From Gammaproteobacteria bacterium (lineage in GTDB: Bacteria; Pseudomonadota; Gammaproteobacteria; Thiohalobacterales; Thiohalobacteraceae): 10,229 bases of DNA. This document shows positions 1-6,200 of this stretch, piece after piece; positions within the stretch are counted from its first letter, which is position 1; each line of letters starts with the position of its first letter. The stretch covers positions 1 through 10,229 of the forward strand of contig JACRMO010000178.1 of NCBI GenBank assembly GCA_016214925.1, given 5' to 3'. Below the pieces are notes generated by a model. The model worked only from the letters and a program-made list of their open reading frames with translations, had not been told where the DNA came from and ran no database searches. The position numbers and the translations under genes are program-made.

Positions 1-1
1 C

Positions 2-793
2 AATATGGCGCACGGTGAGTTCATGACCATCGGCGCCTACACCACGGTGATGTTTTCCGTGCTGACCGAGAAGTTCATGCCGGGTTTCATTAGCTACTAT
101 TTTCCATTCGCGATCGCGGTGTCGTTTCTGATCGCGTTCGTCATCGGCTATCTGGCGGAATTCCTGCTGATACGCCACTTATACAAGCGACCTTTGGATA
201 CGCTTCTGGCGACCTGGGGCTTGAGTCTCATCATGCAGCAGTTCTTCCGTTCGGCCTTCGGTGCACGCGAAGTGAGCGCGACCTTGCCGGAGTGGTTGCT
301 CGGTTCCTATCAGCCGACCGAAGGCATCGATATCCCCCTGAACGGCTTGTTCGTCATGGGTCTGACGACGTTCGTCACCTTGGGCGTGTTCTGGTTTCTG
401 TTCAAATCGCGTTGGGGTCTGCGCGTGCGCGCCACCACGCAGAACCGTCTCATGGCCGGCGCGGTGGGTATCAACACCCGCAAGGTGGATCGCGTGACCT
501 TCGCGCTCGGTTGCGGCATCGCTGGCATCGCGGGCTCCGCCTTCACCACCATCGCCTCGACCGGACCGACCACCGGCACGCTGTATATCGTCGACACCTT
601 TCTGGTGGTGGTGTTCGGCGGCGCGGCGAGTTTGTTCGGCACTATCGCCTCGGCGTTTTCCATCGCCCAGGCGCAATCGATCCTGGAATTCTTTATCACC
701 GGTTCCATGGCCAAGGTTCTCACCCTGCTGACCATCATCGGCATTCTGATGCTGCGTCCGGAAGGGTTGTTCTCCATCAAGGTTCGCAAGTAA
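2..793 (+). CDS. urtB: Urea/amide ABC transporter permease, UrtB-type (5' end outside window)
   Basis: This is the C-terminal ~263 residues of an inner-membrane permease of the branched-chain amino acid/urea class (BPD_transp_2, LivH/UrtB). The frame is open at the left edge: an Asn codon precedes the first Met, and N-M-A-H-G-E-F-M is an internal LivH/UrtB motif, so the real start lies upstream. Family marks are the RPLDTLLATWGLSLIMQQ stretch typical of UrtB, the cytoplasmic loop LRVRATTQNRLMAGAVGI that contacts the ATPases, and the ending LRPEGLFS. Several hydrophobic spans are visible. It should pair with the UrtC-like permease 18 bases downstream to form the channel, fed by a periplasmic binding protein (urtA-like) expected just upstream. 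Membership in this transporter class is firm. Whether the substrate is urea or a short-chain amide is inferred; the amidase gene in the same operon favours amides. Confidence 0.85.
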   Translation, partial: NMAHGEFMTIGAYTTVMFSVLTEKFMPGFISYYFPFAIAVSFLIAFVIGYLAEFLLIRHLYKRPLDTLLATWGLSLIMQQFFRSAFGAREVSATLPEWLLGSYQPTEGIDIPLNGLFVMGLTTFVTLGVFWFLFKSRWGLRVRATTQNRLMAGAVGINTRKVDRVTFALGCGIAGIAGSAFTTIASTGPTTGTLYIVDTFLVVVFGGAASLFGTIASAFSIAQAQSILEFFITGSMAKVLTLLTIIGILMLRPEGLFSIKVRK

Positions 794-811
794 CGCCGGG
801 GAGTGTGTGCG

Positions 812-1972
812 ATGACCGCAATCTACAAACATATATTGGGCGGCAAACAGGGCGCGATCGGGCTGGCCATCCTGGCAGCGCTGATCTTCCTGGTGTTGCC
901 GTTGTCCCTGGATATCTTCCGCCTGAATCTGGTCGGAAAATATCTGACCTATGCCTTCGCGGCGGTGAGTCTGGTGCTGTTGTGGGGTTACGGCGGCATT
1001 CTCAGTCTGGGTCAGGGCGTGTTCTTCGGCCTGGGCGGTTACTGCATGGCGATGTTTCTGAAACTGGAGGCGTCGTCGCCGGAAAATACGGCGATCCAAT
1101 CCACGCCGGGCATTCCGGATTTCATGGACTGGAACCAGCTCACTCAACTTCCGTGGTTCTGGCAACCCTTCGACAGTTTCGGTTTCACGCTGTTCGCCAT
1201 CCTCGCGGTGCCGGCGTTGCTCGCCTATATCATCGGCGTGGCGATGTTCAAGCGGCGCGTGGGCGGTGTGTATTTCTCCATCATCACCCAGGCGATCGCG
1301 GCGATTATCACTATCTTGATCGTAGGCCAACAGGGTCTGACCGGCGGCATCAACGGCATCACCGATCTGAAGACACTGCACGGCTGGGACATCCGCGCCG
1401 ATTCGGCCAAGCTGTTTCTGTATTACCTGAACGGCGCGCTGCTGATCGGCGTGATCCTGCTGTCGCGCTTCATTCTGTCCAGCAAGCTCGGCCGCTTGAT
1501 GCTGGCGATGCGCGACAAGGAAGACCGCGTGCGCTTCTCCGGCTATGACGTGTCCAACTTCAAGATCTTCATGTTCTGCGTCGCGGCGATGATCTCCGCC
1601 GTGGGCGGGGCGATGTTCACCTTGCAGGTCGGCTTCATGTCGCCGTCCTTCGTCGGCATCGTGCCGTCCATCGAAATGGTGATCTTCGCCGCGGTCGGTG
1701 GGCGCATGTCGCTGATCGGCGCGGTCTACGGCGCGCTCATCGTCAACTTCGGCAAGACCTTCTTCTCGGAGAGTTTCCCGGAACTGTGGTTGTTCCTGAT
1801 GGGCGGTCTGTTCATCGCCGTGGTGATGTTCTTCCCCAATGGCCTGGCGGGGCTGTACGAGAAATACGGCAATCAGGCGTTGGCCAAGCTCAAGGGTATG
1901 TTGCGCAAGCCCGCGCCACCGGCAGAACCGGTCAACGAAGTCGCCGCGACCCCGGCGCGTGAAGCGGCCTGA
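812..1972 (+). CDS. urtC: Urea/amide ABC transporter permease, UrtC-type
   Basis: This is the second inner-membrane permease of the importer (LivM/UrtC family), 386 aa and complete. I chose ATG 812 because GGGGAG at 798-803 sits 8 bases upstream; an in-frame GTG at 803 overlaps that Shine-Dalgarno sequence. Family motifs are GYGGILSLGQGVFFGLGGY near residues 56-74, QQGLTGGINGITD in the middle, the ATPase-contact loop AMRDKEDRVRFSGYD, and the C-terminal FPELWLF...FFPNGLAGLYEKYG. About eight to ten hydrophobic spans are apparent. The last ~30 residues form a basic then Pro/Ala-rich cytoplasmic tail that is poorly conserved in the family. The gene lies between the UrtB- and UrtD-like genes with short gaps (18 and 11 bases), indicating one transcript. 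UrtC-type identity is well supported; substrate choice between urea and amides is inferred from context. Confidence 0.88.
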   Translation: MTAIYKHILGGKQGAIGLAILAALIFLVLPLSLDIFRLNLVGKYLTYAFAAVSLVLLWGYGGILSLGQGVFFGLGGYCMAMFLKLEASSPENTAIQSTPGIPDFMDWNQLTQLPWFWQPFDSFGFTLFAILAVPALLAYIIGVAMFKRRVGGVYFSIITQAIAAIITILIVGQQGLTGGINGITDLKTLHGWDIRADSAKLFLYYLNGALLIGVILLSRFILSSKLGRLMLAMRDKEDRVRFSGYDVSNFKIFMFCVAAMISAVGGAMFTLQVGFMSPSFVGIVPSIEMVIFAAVGGRMSLIGAVYGALIVNFGKTFFSESFPELWLFLMGGLFIAVVMFFPNGLAGLYEKYGNQALAKLKGMLRKPAPPAEPVNEVAATPAREAA

Positions 1973-1983
1973 GGAGAAATGGC

Positions 1984-2730
1984 ATGAGCAGCGAAACAGA
2001 TTTTACCCTGGCGGTCGAAGATCTGACCGTGTCGTTCGACGGCTTCAAGGCGGTCGACGGTCTCAATCTCTATGTCGATCGCAACGAGTTGCGCGTGGTG
2101 ATCGGGCCGAACGGTGCGGGCAAGACCACGGTTCTGGATTTGATCTGCGGCAAGACCAAGGCGACGACGGGCTCGATCAAGTTCAAGAATCACGAACTCA
2201 CCACGCTCTCCGAGCATGAGATCGTGCGCGCCGGCGTCGGGCGCAAGTTTCAGACGCCGTCGATCTACGAGAATTTGAGCGTGTACGAAAACCTGGAGAT
2301 TTCCTATCCGGCCAAACGCGGTGTCTGGGGTTGTCTGGCCTTCAAACGCACCGCCGAGATCGACCAGCGCGTGCGCGAGATTGCCACCGAGATCTTCCTG
2401 CAGGATTCCCTGGATATGGAAGCGGGTCTGCTCAGCCACGGGCAGAAGCAATGGCTGGAGATCGGCATGCTGCTGATCCAAGATCCGGAACTGCTGATGC
2501 TCGACGAGCCGGTGGCGGGCATGAGCGTGAAGGAACGCGAGCAGACCGCCGAATTGCTGAATCGAATCGCCAAGGGCCGTTCGGTGATCGTCATCGAACA
2601 CGACATGGAGTTCGTCAAGAACATTGCCCACAAGGTGACCGTGTTGCACCAGGGCAAGATCCTCGCCGAGGGCAGTATGGACAAGGTTCAGAACGATCCC
2701 AAGGTCATCGAAGTCTATCTCGGTCATTGA
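1984..2730 (+). CDS. urtD: Urea/amide ABC transporter ATP-binding protein, UrtD-type
   Basis: This is a cytoplasmic ATPase of the importer (LivG/UrtD class), 248 aa and complete. Walker A GPNGAGKT is at residues 41-48, the Q-loop Gln at 90 (GRKFQTPSIYENL, a UrtD/LivG hallmark), the ABC signature variant LSHGQKQW at 150-157, Walker B LLMLDEP at 170-176, and the H-loop His at 206 (VIEHDMEFV). The LSHGQKQWLEIGMLL form of the signature is the usual UrtD version rather than LSGGQ. GAGGAG at 1971-1976 overlaps the urtC stop and lies 7 bases before ATG 1984, so translation is probably coupled. It is expected to form a heterodimer with the UrtE-like protein below the two permeases. All nucleotide-binding residues look intact. 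Confidence 0.92.
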   Translation: MSSETDFTLAVEDLTVSFDGFKAVDGLNLYVDRNELRVVIGPNGAGKTTVLDLICGKTKATTGSIKFKNHELTTLSEHEIVRAGVGRKFQTPSIYENLSVYENLEISYPAKRGVWGCLAFKRTAEIDQRVREIATEIFLQDSLDMEAGLLSHGQKQWLEIGMLLIQDPELLMLDEPVAGMSVKEREQTAELLNRIAKGRSVIVIEHDMEFVKNIAHKVTVLHQGKILAEGSMDKVQNDPKVIEVYLGH

Positions 2731-2746
2731 GCACTGGAGAAATTGT

Positions 2747-3436
2747 ATGTTGCAAGTTTCCGATCTGACGGTGAGCTATGGCCAGAGTGAAGTCATTCAT
2801 GGCATAAATTTCACGGCCAACAAAAACGAAACCCTGGCGATCATGGGTCGCAACGGCATGGGCAAGACCACGCTGTTCAAATCGCTGATGGGCATTCTGC
2901 CGCTGGGCAAGGGCAGTATCAGTCTCGACGGCGATGAAGTGGGCGGCAAGGAGAGTTATCAGCGTGTCGCCAGCGGTATCGCTTACGTGCCGCAGGGGCG
3001 CATGATCTTTCCGACCCTGACCGTGCAGGAAAACATCGAGACCGGTCTGGAAAAATCCAAGGACAAGCGCATCGACGACGACATCTTCGCCCTGTTCCCG
3101 GTGCTGTGGGACATGCGCAAGCGCAAGGGCGGCAATCTGTCCGGCGGTCAGCAGCAACAGCTTGCCATCGCGCGCGCGTTGGTGACCGACCCCAAGGTGC
3201 TGCTGCTGGACGAGCCGACCGAGGGCATCCAGCCGTCGATCATCAAGGACATCGCCAATGTGCTGAACGAAATCCGCAAGCTGCGCGAGATCACCATCAT
3301 CGTGTCCGAACAGGTGCTGTCGTTTACCCTGGCCATCGCTGACCGATTGATCGTCATCGACAAGGGGCGCTTTATCCACGAAGACCTGCGCGCGAATGTG
3401 GATACCGCGAAGATCAGCAAGTATCTGTCCGTCTGA
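2747..3436 (+). CDS. urtE: Urea/amide ABC transporter ATP-binding protein, UrtE-type
   Basis: This is the second ATPase of the importer (LivF/UrtE class), 229 aa and complete. Walker A GRNGMGKT is at residues 34-41, the Q-loop at VPQGRMIFPTLTVQEN (Gln 83), the signature LSGGQQQQLAIARAL from 131, and Walker B VLLLDEPTEGIQPSI from 151. At the usual H-loop position the sequence reads IIVSEQ, with Gln where a His would be expected. LivF/UrtE proteins commonly have Glu-Gln there, so this is a family trait and not damage. GGAGA at 2736-2740 precedes ATG 2747, and the gap from urtD is 16 bases. The N-terminal half (residues 10-30 and 55-72) departs from the UrtE sequences I remember from urease loci, which fits a transporter of the amide-uptake branch. 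That branch assignment is inference. Confidence 0.88.
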   Translation: MLQVSDLTVSYGQSEVIHGINFTANKNETLAIMGRNGMGKTTLFKSLMGILPLGKGSISLDGDEVGGKESYQRVASGIAYVPQGRMIFPTLTVQENIETGLEKSKDKRIDDDIFALFPVLWDMRKRKGGNLSGGQQQQLAIARALVTDPKVLLLDEPTEGIQPSIIKDIANVLNEIRKLREITIIVSEQVLSFTLAIADRLIVIDKGRFIHEDLRANVDTAKISKYLSV

Positions 3437-3461
3437 TGATTGGAACGAGGATTCTACAGAA

Positions 3462-4502
3462 ATGAGACACGGTGATATTTCATCCAGCAAAGACTGCGTC
3501 GGTGTGGCGGTGGTCAATTACAAGATGCCGCGGCTACACACTCAGGCCGAGGTATTGGACAACGCGCGCAAGATCGCCGCCATGATCGTCGGCATGAAAC
3601 AGGGCCTGCCGGGTATGGATCTGGTGATCTTTCCCGAATACAGCACCCACGGCATCATGTACGACAGCGCGGAGATGTACGCGACCGCATCGACCGTTCC
3701 CGGCGCGGAGACCGCGATCTTCGCCGAGGCCTGCCGCGCGGCCAAGACCTGGGGTGTGTTCTCGCTCACCGGCGAGCGTCATGAAGAGCACCCCAACAAG
3801 GCACCGTACAACACGCTGATCCTGATGAACGATCAGGGCGAGATCGTGCAGAAGTACCGAAAGATCATGCCCTGGTGTCCGATCGAGGGCTGGTATCCGG
3901 GTGACAAGACTTATGTGAGCGAAGGTCCGAAGGGTTTGAAGATCAGCCTCATCATCTGCGATGACGGCAACTATCCGGAGATCTGGCGCGACTGCGCCAT
4001 GCGCGGCGCCGAGCTGATCGTGCGCTGTCAGGGATATATGTATCCGTCCAAGGATCAGCAGGTGCTGGTGGCCAAGGCGATGGCCTTTATGAACAACTCA
4101 TACGTAGCCGTCGCCAACGCCACCGGTTTCGATGGCGTGTATTCCTACTTCGGACATTCGGCCATCATCGGTTTCGATGGGCGCACCTTCGGCGAGTGTG
4201 GCGAGGAGGACTACGGGATTCAGTACGCCGAGCTTTCGGTGTCCGCGATTCGCGATGCGCGCCGCAACGGTCAATCGCAGAATCATCTGTTCAAACTGCT
4301 GCATCGCGGTTACACGGGCATGATCAATTCCGGCGACGGGGAGCGCGGTGTGGCGGAATGTCCCTATGAGTTTTATCGCACCTGGATCGCCGATCCGGCC
4401 AAGGCGCGGGCCAATGTCGAGGCGATTACGCGCCCGACCGTTGGCACGGACGAATGTCCGATCGAAGGGATTCCCAACCAGAAGACCGGTACGCACCGCT
4501 AA
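3462..4502 (+). CDS. amiE: Aliphatic amidase (acylamide amidohydrolase, EC 3.5.1.4)
   Basis: This cytoplasmic nitrilase-superfamily enzyme hydrolyses short aliphatic amides (acetamide, propionamide and similar) to the carboxylic acid and ammonia. It is 346 aa, the length of Pseudomonas aeruginosa AmiE as I recall it. The start is ATG 3462, since MRHGDISSS is the conserved AmiE N-terminus; an in-frame ATG at 3396 lies inside urtE. GAGGA at 3447-3451 precedes it at a slightly long 10-base spacing. Catalytic residues fall at the known AmiE positions: Glu59 (FPEYS), Lys134 (KYRK), Glu142 (PIEGWYPG) and Cys166 (IICDDGNYPEIW). PWCPIEGWYPG and ELIVRCQGYMYP separate it from formamidase AmiF. It follows urtE by 25 bases, so it is probably cotranscribed with the importer. 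No amiC/amiR regulator genes are visible, so control probably comes from upstream of the window. Confidence 0.96.
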   Translation: MRHGDISSSKDCVGVAVVNYKMPRLHTQAEVLDNARKIAAMIVGMKQGLPGMDLVIFPEYSTHGIMYDSAEMYATASTVPGAETAIFAEACRAAKTWGVFSLTGERHEEHPNKAPYNTLILMNDQGEIVQKYRKIMPWCPIEGWYPGDKTYVSEGPKGLKISLIICDDGNYPEIWRDCAMRGAELIVRCQGYMYPSKDQQVLVAKAMAFMNNSYVAVANATGFDGVYSYFGHSAIIGFDGRTFGECGEEDYGIQYAELSVSAIRDARRNGQSQNHLFKLLHRGYTGMINSGDGERGVAECPYEFYRTWIADPAKARANVEAITRPTVGTDECPIEGIPNQKTGTHR

Positions 4503-4537
4503 GCCGGCGTGCGTCGGTGGTTGGGGCTGAAGCGGCC

Positions 4538-4777
4538 TTAAGCGAGTATGTCGATCAGCGAGCCGATGGTTTCATTGGCCTGATCGATGACTTTGGCGGA
4601 TATCTCTACCTGCATCGCATGCTGCTTGAGGGCCACCAGCGCCTCGGCCGTTGAATTCGCATCGGAGGATGAGGCTTGCTCGGCGCTGGCGATCGTGGCG
4701 GCGCTTTCGCGCATTCCCTGCATGCCTTTCTGCACACCGAGCAGACCCAGTGCGGCGACGGAAGAATCGATCTTCAT
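4538..4777 (-). CDS. Small protein with flagellar rod C-terminal-like tail
   Basis: This predicted protein is 79 aa. The N-terminal part (MKIDSSVAALGLLGVQKGMQGM...) is small-residue-rich and helical in character, with an Ala/Ser-rich middle. The C-terminal half, about residues 43-79 (EALVALKQHAMQVEISAKVI then DQANETIGSLIDILA), resembles the flagellar basal-body rod C-terminal helix (Flg_bbr_C: MTNLIVAQRAYEANAKVI... followed by a LD.L. ending). Short stand-alone proteins of this kind are common in polar-flagellated proteobacteria and are often named as putative motility proteins. No signal peptide is seen. GAGGAAAG lies shortly before the ATG on the minus strand. It sits 17 bases downstream of the 109-aa gene, so the two are likely cotranscribed. 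Its role in the flagellum is not shown here; the coding call is good and the function tentative. Confidence 0.7.
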   Translation of the reverse strand: MKIDSSVAALGLLGVQKGMQGMRESAATIASAEQASSSDANSTAEALVALKQHAMQVEISAKVIDQANETIGSLIDILA

Positions 4778-4794
4778 AGGTTTGCTTTCCTCTA

Positions 4795-5124
4795 TCAGGC
4801 AAAGACATCGAGCAACACGCCGACCGTGAGATGCGCCGCCGGGTGGGGGCGTGGTTCGGTCGGTGGTGCGGATTCGCTTGTGGCGGAAGCGCCGGCAGCC
4901 CTGCGTCGGGTGTGCTGACTGGCGGCGTGCGGATCATGTTCGGCGTGCTGCTCCACGTGACGGCCGGTATGGCGCGCATCGTCACGGTGTGTTTCCTGGG
5001 CCATGGCCTCGGCCGGGTTGGGGGCAATGATCGGTCGGCTGGAATCATGGACGGGCGGTTGCGCGGGGCGCGGGGCTTCGTGGGTCGGAGCGACCGTCGG
5101 CAATGGACTGGGTGCGATGTTCAT
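4795..5124 (-). CDS. Pro/His-rich small hypothetical protein
   Basis: This is a 109-aa reading frame that I do not recognise. Three zones are visible: a Pro/Ala-rich N-terminus (residues 1-40), a His-rich hydrophilic middle (seven His between residues 46 and 71, eleven in total), and a Pro-rich linker ending in a short hydrophobic tail (HLTVGVLLDVFA). There is no signal peptide, membrane span or cysteine. Composition suggests disorder; the His cluster could bind metal, but nothing else supports that. It is the first gene of a two-gene minus-strand unit with the flagellar-rod-like small protein 17 bases downstream. The ATG at 5124-5122 has a weak AGG about 10 bases upstream. It may belong to the same poorly known motility-associated pair. 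The longest opposite-strand frame here is Gly/Arg-rich and looks like a shadow. Confidence 0.5.
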   Translation of the reverse strand: MNIAPSPLPTVAPTHEAPRPAQPPVHDSSRPIIAPNPAEAMAQETHRDDARHTGRHVEQHAEHDPHAASQHTRRRAAGASATSESAPPTEPRPHPAAHLTVGVLLDVFA

Positions 5125-5274
5125 ATTTAGTTAACCTGCTGTAACTATTGCTAGTTTCAGTGCGCTGCCAGGGTCCGTCGCCGGCGGTGAACGTTCCGGT
5201 GTGCGCAAATCAGGTTCCCTCACCTTATATAACGGCGCTGGGCCTCCGCTCTTGAGCATCTGGCCCTGCCGTTG

Positions 5275-5303
5275 CGGAAACTGTGCGCCGTTTCCGTAAA
5301 CGG
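5275..5303. promoter_or_regulatory. Overlapping inverted repeats upstream of the cytochrome promoter
   Basis: Two overlapping dyads share bases. CGGAAAC (5275-5281) and GTTTCCG (5290-5296) are separated by 8 bases, and CCGTTT (5288-5293) and AAACGG (5298-5303) are separated by 4 bases. They lie directly before the TATACT box of the cytochrome gene. They could be an operator for an unidentified regulator. The dyads are plain in the sequence; the regulatory role is inference. Confidence 0.35.
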
Positions 5304-5313
5304 GCTTTGCCGC

Positions 5314-5319
5314 TATACT
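5314..5319 (+). promoter_or_regulatory. Candidate -10 box for the cytochrome c5 gene
   Basis: TATACT matches the sigma-70 -10 consensus TATAAT at five of six positions and lies 65 bases before the GTG start. The position 17 bases further upstream reads TTTCCG, a poor -35, so this would be a weak or activator-dependent promoter. No better candidate was found between the divergent genes. Confidence 0.4.
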
Positions 5320-5331
5320 CCCCGCCCGATA

Positions 5332-5350
5332 CGCAGACCGCAGGTCTGCG
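5332..5350. repeat. Perfect 8-bp inverted repeat in the cytochrome 5' leader
   Basis: CGCAGACC and GGTCTGCG flank the trinucleotide GCA. The dyad lies between the predicted transcription start (about 5326) and the Shine-Dalgarno GGAG at 5371-5374. It could be a leader hairpin or a repressor site. There is no T-tract, so it is not a terminator. Confidence 0.45.
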
Positions 5351-5384
5351 CCATTCAGATCCAACGTAACGGAGAATTTCCACC

Positions 5385-6140
5385 GTGAGTCATCAAGACA
5401 AATCCCTCTTCACCACGTTTGCAGCCGTACTGGGTTTCCTCGTTGTCCTGGCGTTCGTGTTCTACTTCGTTGCGCAGACCGCGGTGGGTAATAAGGATGC
5501 CGCAGGAGATAACTCCCAGGCGACCCAGACCGCCGACGAGAACATCAAGCCGGTCGGTAACGTCGTGGTGGCGGGCGAATCCAGCGCGGGTGCCGCGAGC
5601 GCAGGCCCACGTTCCGGCGCCGATGTGTTCAACGGTTTCTGTATGGCTTGCCACGGCACCGGTGCAGCCGGTGCGCCGAAGGTCGGCGACAAGGCTGCGT
5701 GGAAGCCACGCTTCGCGCAGGGCATGGACACACTGCTCAATCACGCCGTCAACGGCATCCGCGCCATGCCGCCCAAGGGCACCTGCGGCGATTGCTCGGA
5801 TGACGAGTTGAAGGGTGCGATCGCGCACATGCTCAACGAGACCGGCTTCAAGGTGAAGGTTGACGCTGCCGCGCCTGTCGCTGCTGCGGCACCGGCTGCT
5901 GCCGACGGCAAGAAGATCTACGACACGACCTGCATGGCCTGTCATGCCACCGGTGCGGCAGGTGCGCCGAAGGTCGGCGACAAGGCCGCGTGGGCACCGC
6001 GCATCGCGCAGGGTATGGACACGCTGGCGCAGCATGCCGTCGCCGGCATTCGCGCCATGCCGCCGCGCGGCACCTGTGCCGCCTGTTCGGACGACGATCT
6101 GAAGGCCGCCATGGAATACATGGTTGGCGAGAGCAAGTAA
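5385..6140 (+). CDS. Membrane-anchored tandem di-haem cytochrome c5
   Basis: This is a 251-aa c-type cytochrome with an N-terminal membrane anchor (hydrophobic residues ~11-33), a flexible linker, and two class I cytochrome c5 domains in the periplasm. Domain 1 has haem motif CMACH at 86-90, axial Met128 in RAMPP, and the c5-type Cys pair 134/137. Domain 2 repeats these at 183-187, Met225 and Cys231/234, an exact 97-residue offset. An Ala/Pro-rich hinge (about 160-173) separates them. A 26-base stretch is identical between the copies (5670-5695 and 5961-5986), showing internal duplication. Family role: periplasmic electron transfer, for example from the bc1 complex to terminal oxidases or reductases. 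The start is GTG 5385 with GGAG at 5371-5374; no suitable ATG is present. It resembles the cycB-type c5 of Pseudomonas. It is a monocistronic unit ending at a strong terminator. Confidence 0.93.
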   Translation: MSHQDKSLFTTFAAVLGFLVVLAFVFYFVAQTAVGNKDAAGDNSQATQTADENIKPVGNVVVAGESSAGAASAGPRSGADVFNGFCMACHGTGAAGAPKVGDKAAWKPRFAQGMDTLLNHAVNGIRAMPPKGTCGDCSDDELKGAIAHMLNETGFKVKVDAAAPVAAAAPAAADGKKIYDTTCMACHATGAAGAPKVGDKAAWAPRIAQGMDTLAQHAVAGIRAMPPRGTCAACSDDDLKAAMEYMVGESK

Positions 6141-6160
6141 GCGGTTTTAATGCAGGTCTG

Positions 6161-6197
6161 AAAGGCCGCGCCCTGAGATACGGGCGCGGCCTTTTTT
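6161..6197 (+). terminator. Rho-independent terminator after the cytochrome gene
   Basis: A perfect 10-bp GC stem (6164-6173 with 6182-6191, GGCCGCGCCC / GGGCGCGGCC) has an 8-base loop and is followed by six T. Flanking AAA/TTT extends the stem to 13 bp. It lies 20 bases after the cytochrome stop and just past the rep stop on the other strand, so it may also help end rep transcripts, although its U-tract there is only three bases. Confidence 0.93.
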
Positions 6198-6200
6198 ATT

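Noticed and set aside
179..1381. Long minus-strand open frame of 400 codons opposite the permease genes
   Set aside because: Low-complexity His/Gln/Arg-rich translation with no recognisable domain, lying exactly antisense to urtB/urtC; a GC-rich shadow frame.
292..1548. Long plus-strand frame of 418 codons overlapping urtB and urtC
   Set aside because: It is the +1 shadow of two clear membrane permeases, rich in Arg/His/Gly with no membrane or domain pattern.
3295..3345. Gln in place of the H-loop His in the UrtE-type ATPase
   Set aside because: LivF/UrtE proteins normally carry Glu-Gln at this place, so it is not a damaging change.
3396..3461. Possible 22-residue N-terminal extension of amiE
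   Set aside because: The extension overlaps the end of urtE and is not AmiE-like; MRHGDISSS at 3462 is the conserved start.
4526..4543. Weak hairpin (GCTGAAG / CTTAAGC) between amiE and the convergent small gene
   Set aside because: It has a mismatch in a 7-bp stem and no T-tract on either side, so a terminator call is not supported.
4831..5130. Plus-strand frame of 99 codons opposite the Pro/His-rich gene
   Set aside because: Gly/Arg-rich composition, no clear ribosome site and no recognisable motif; the minus-strand frame fits a two-gene unit with its neighbour better, although neither is certain.
5670..5986. 26-base direct repeat pair as a mobile element or CRISPR sign
   Set aside because: Both copies lie at the same codon position in two homologous cytochrome domains, so the repeat comes from domain duplication.
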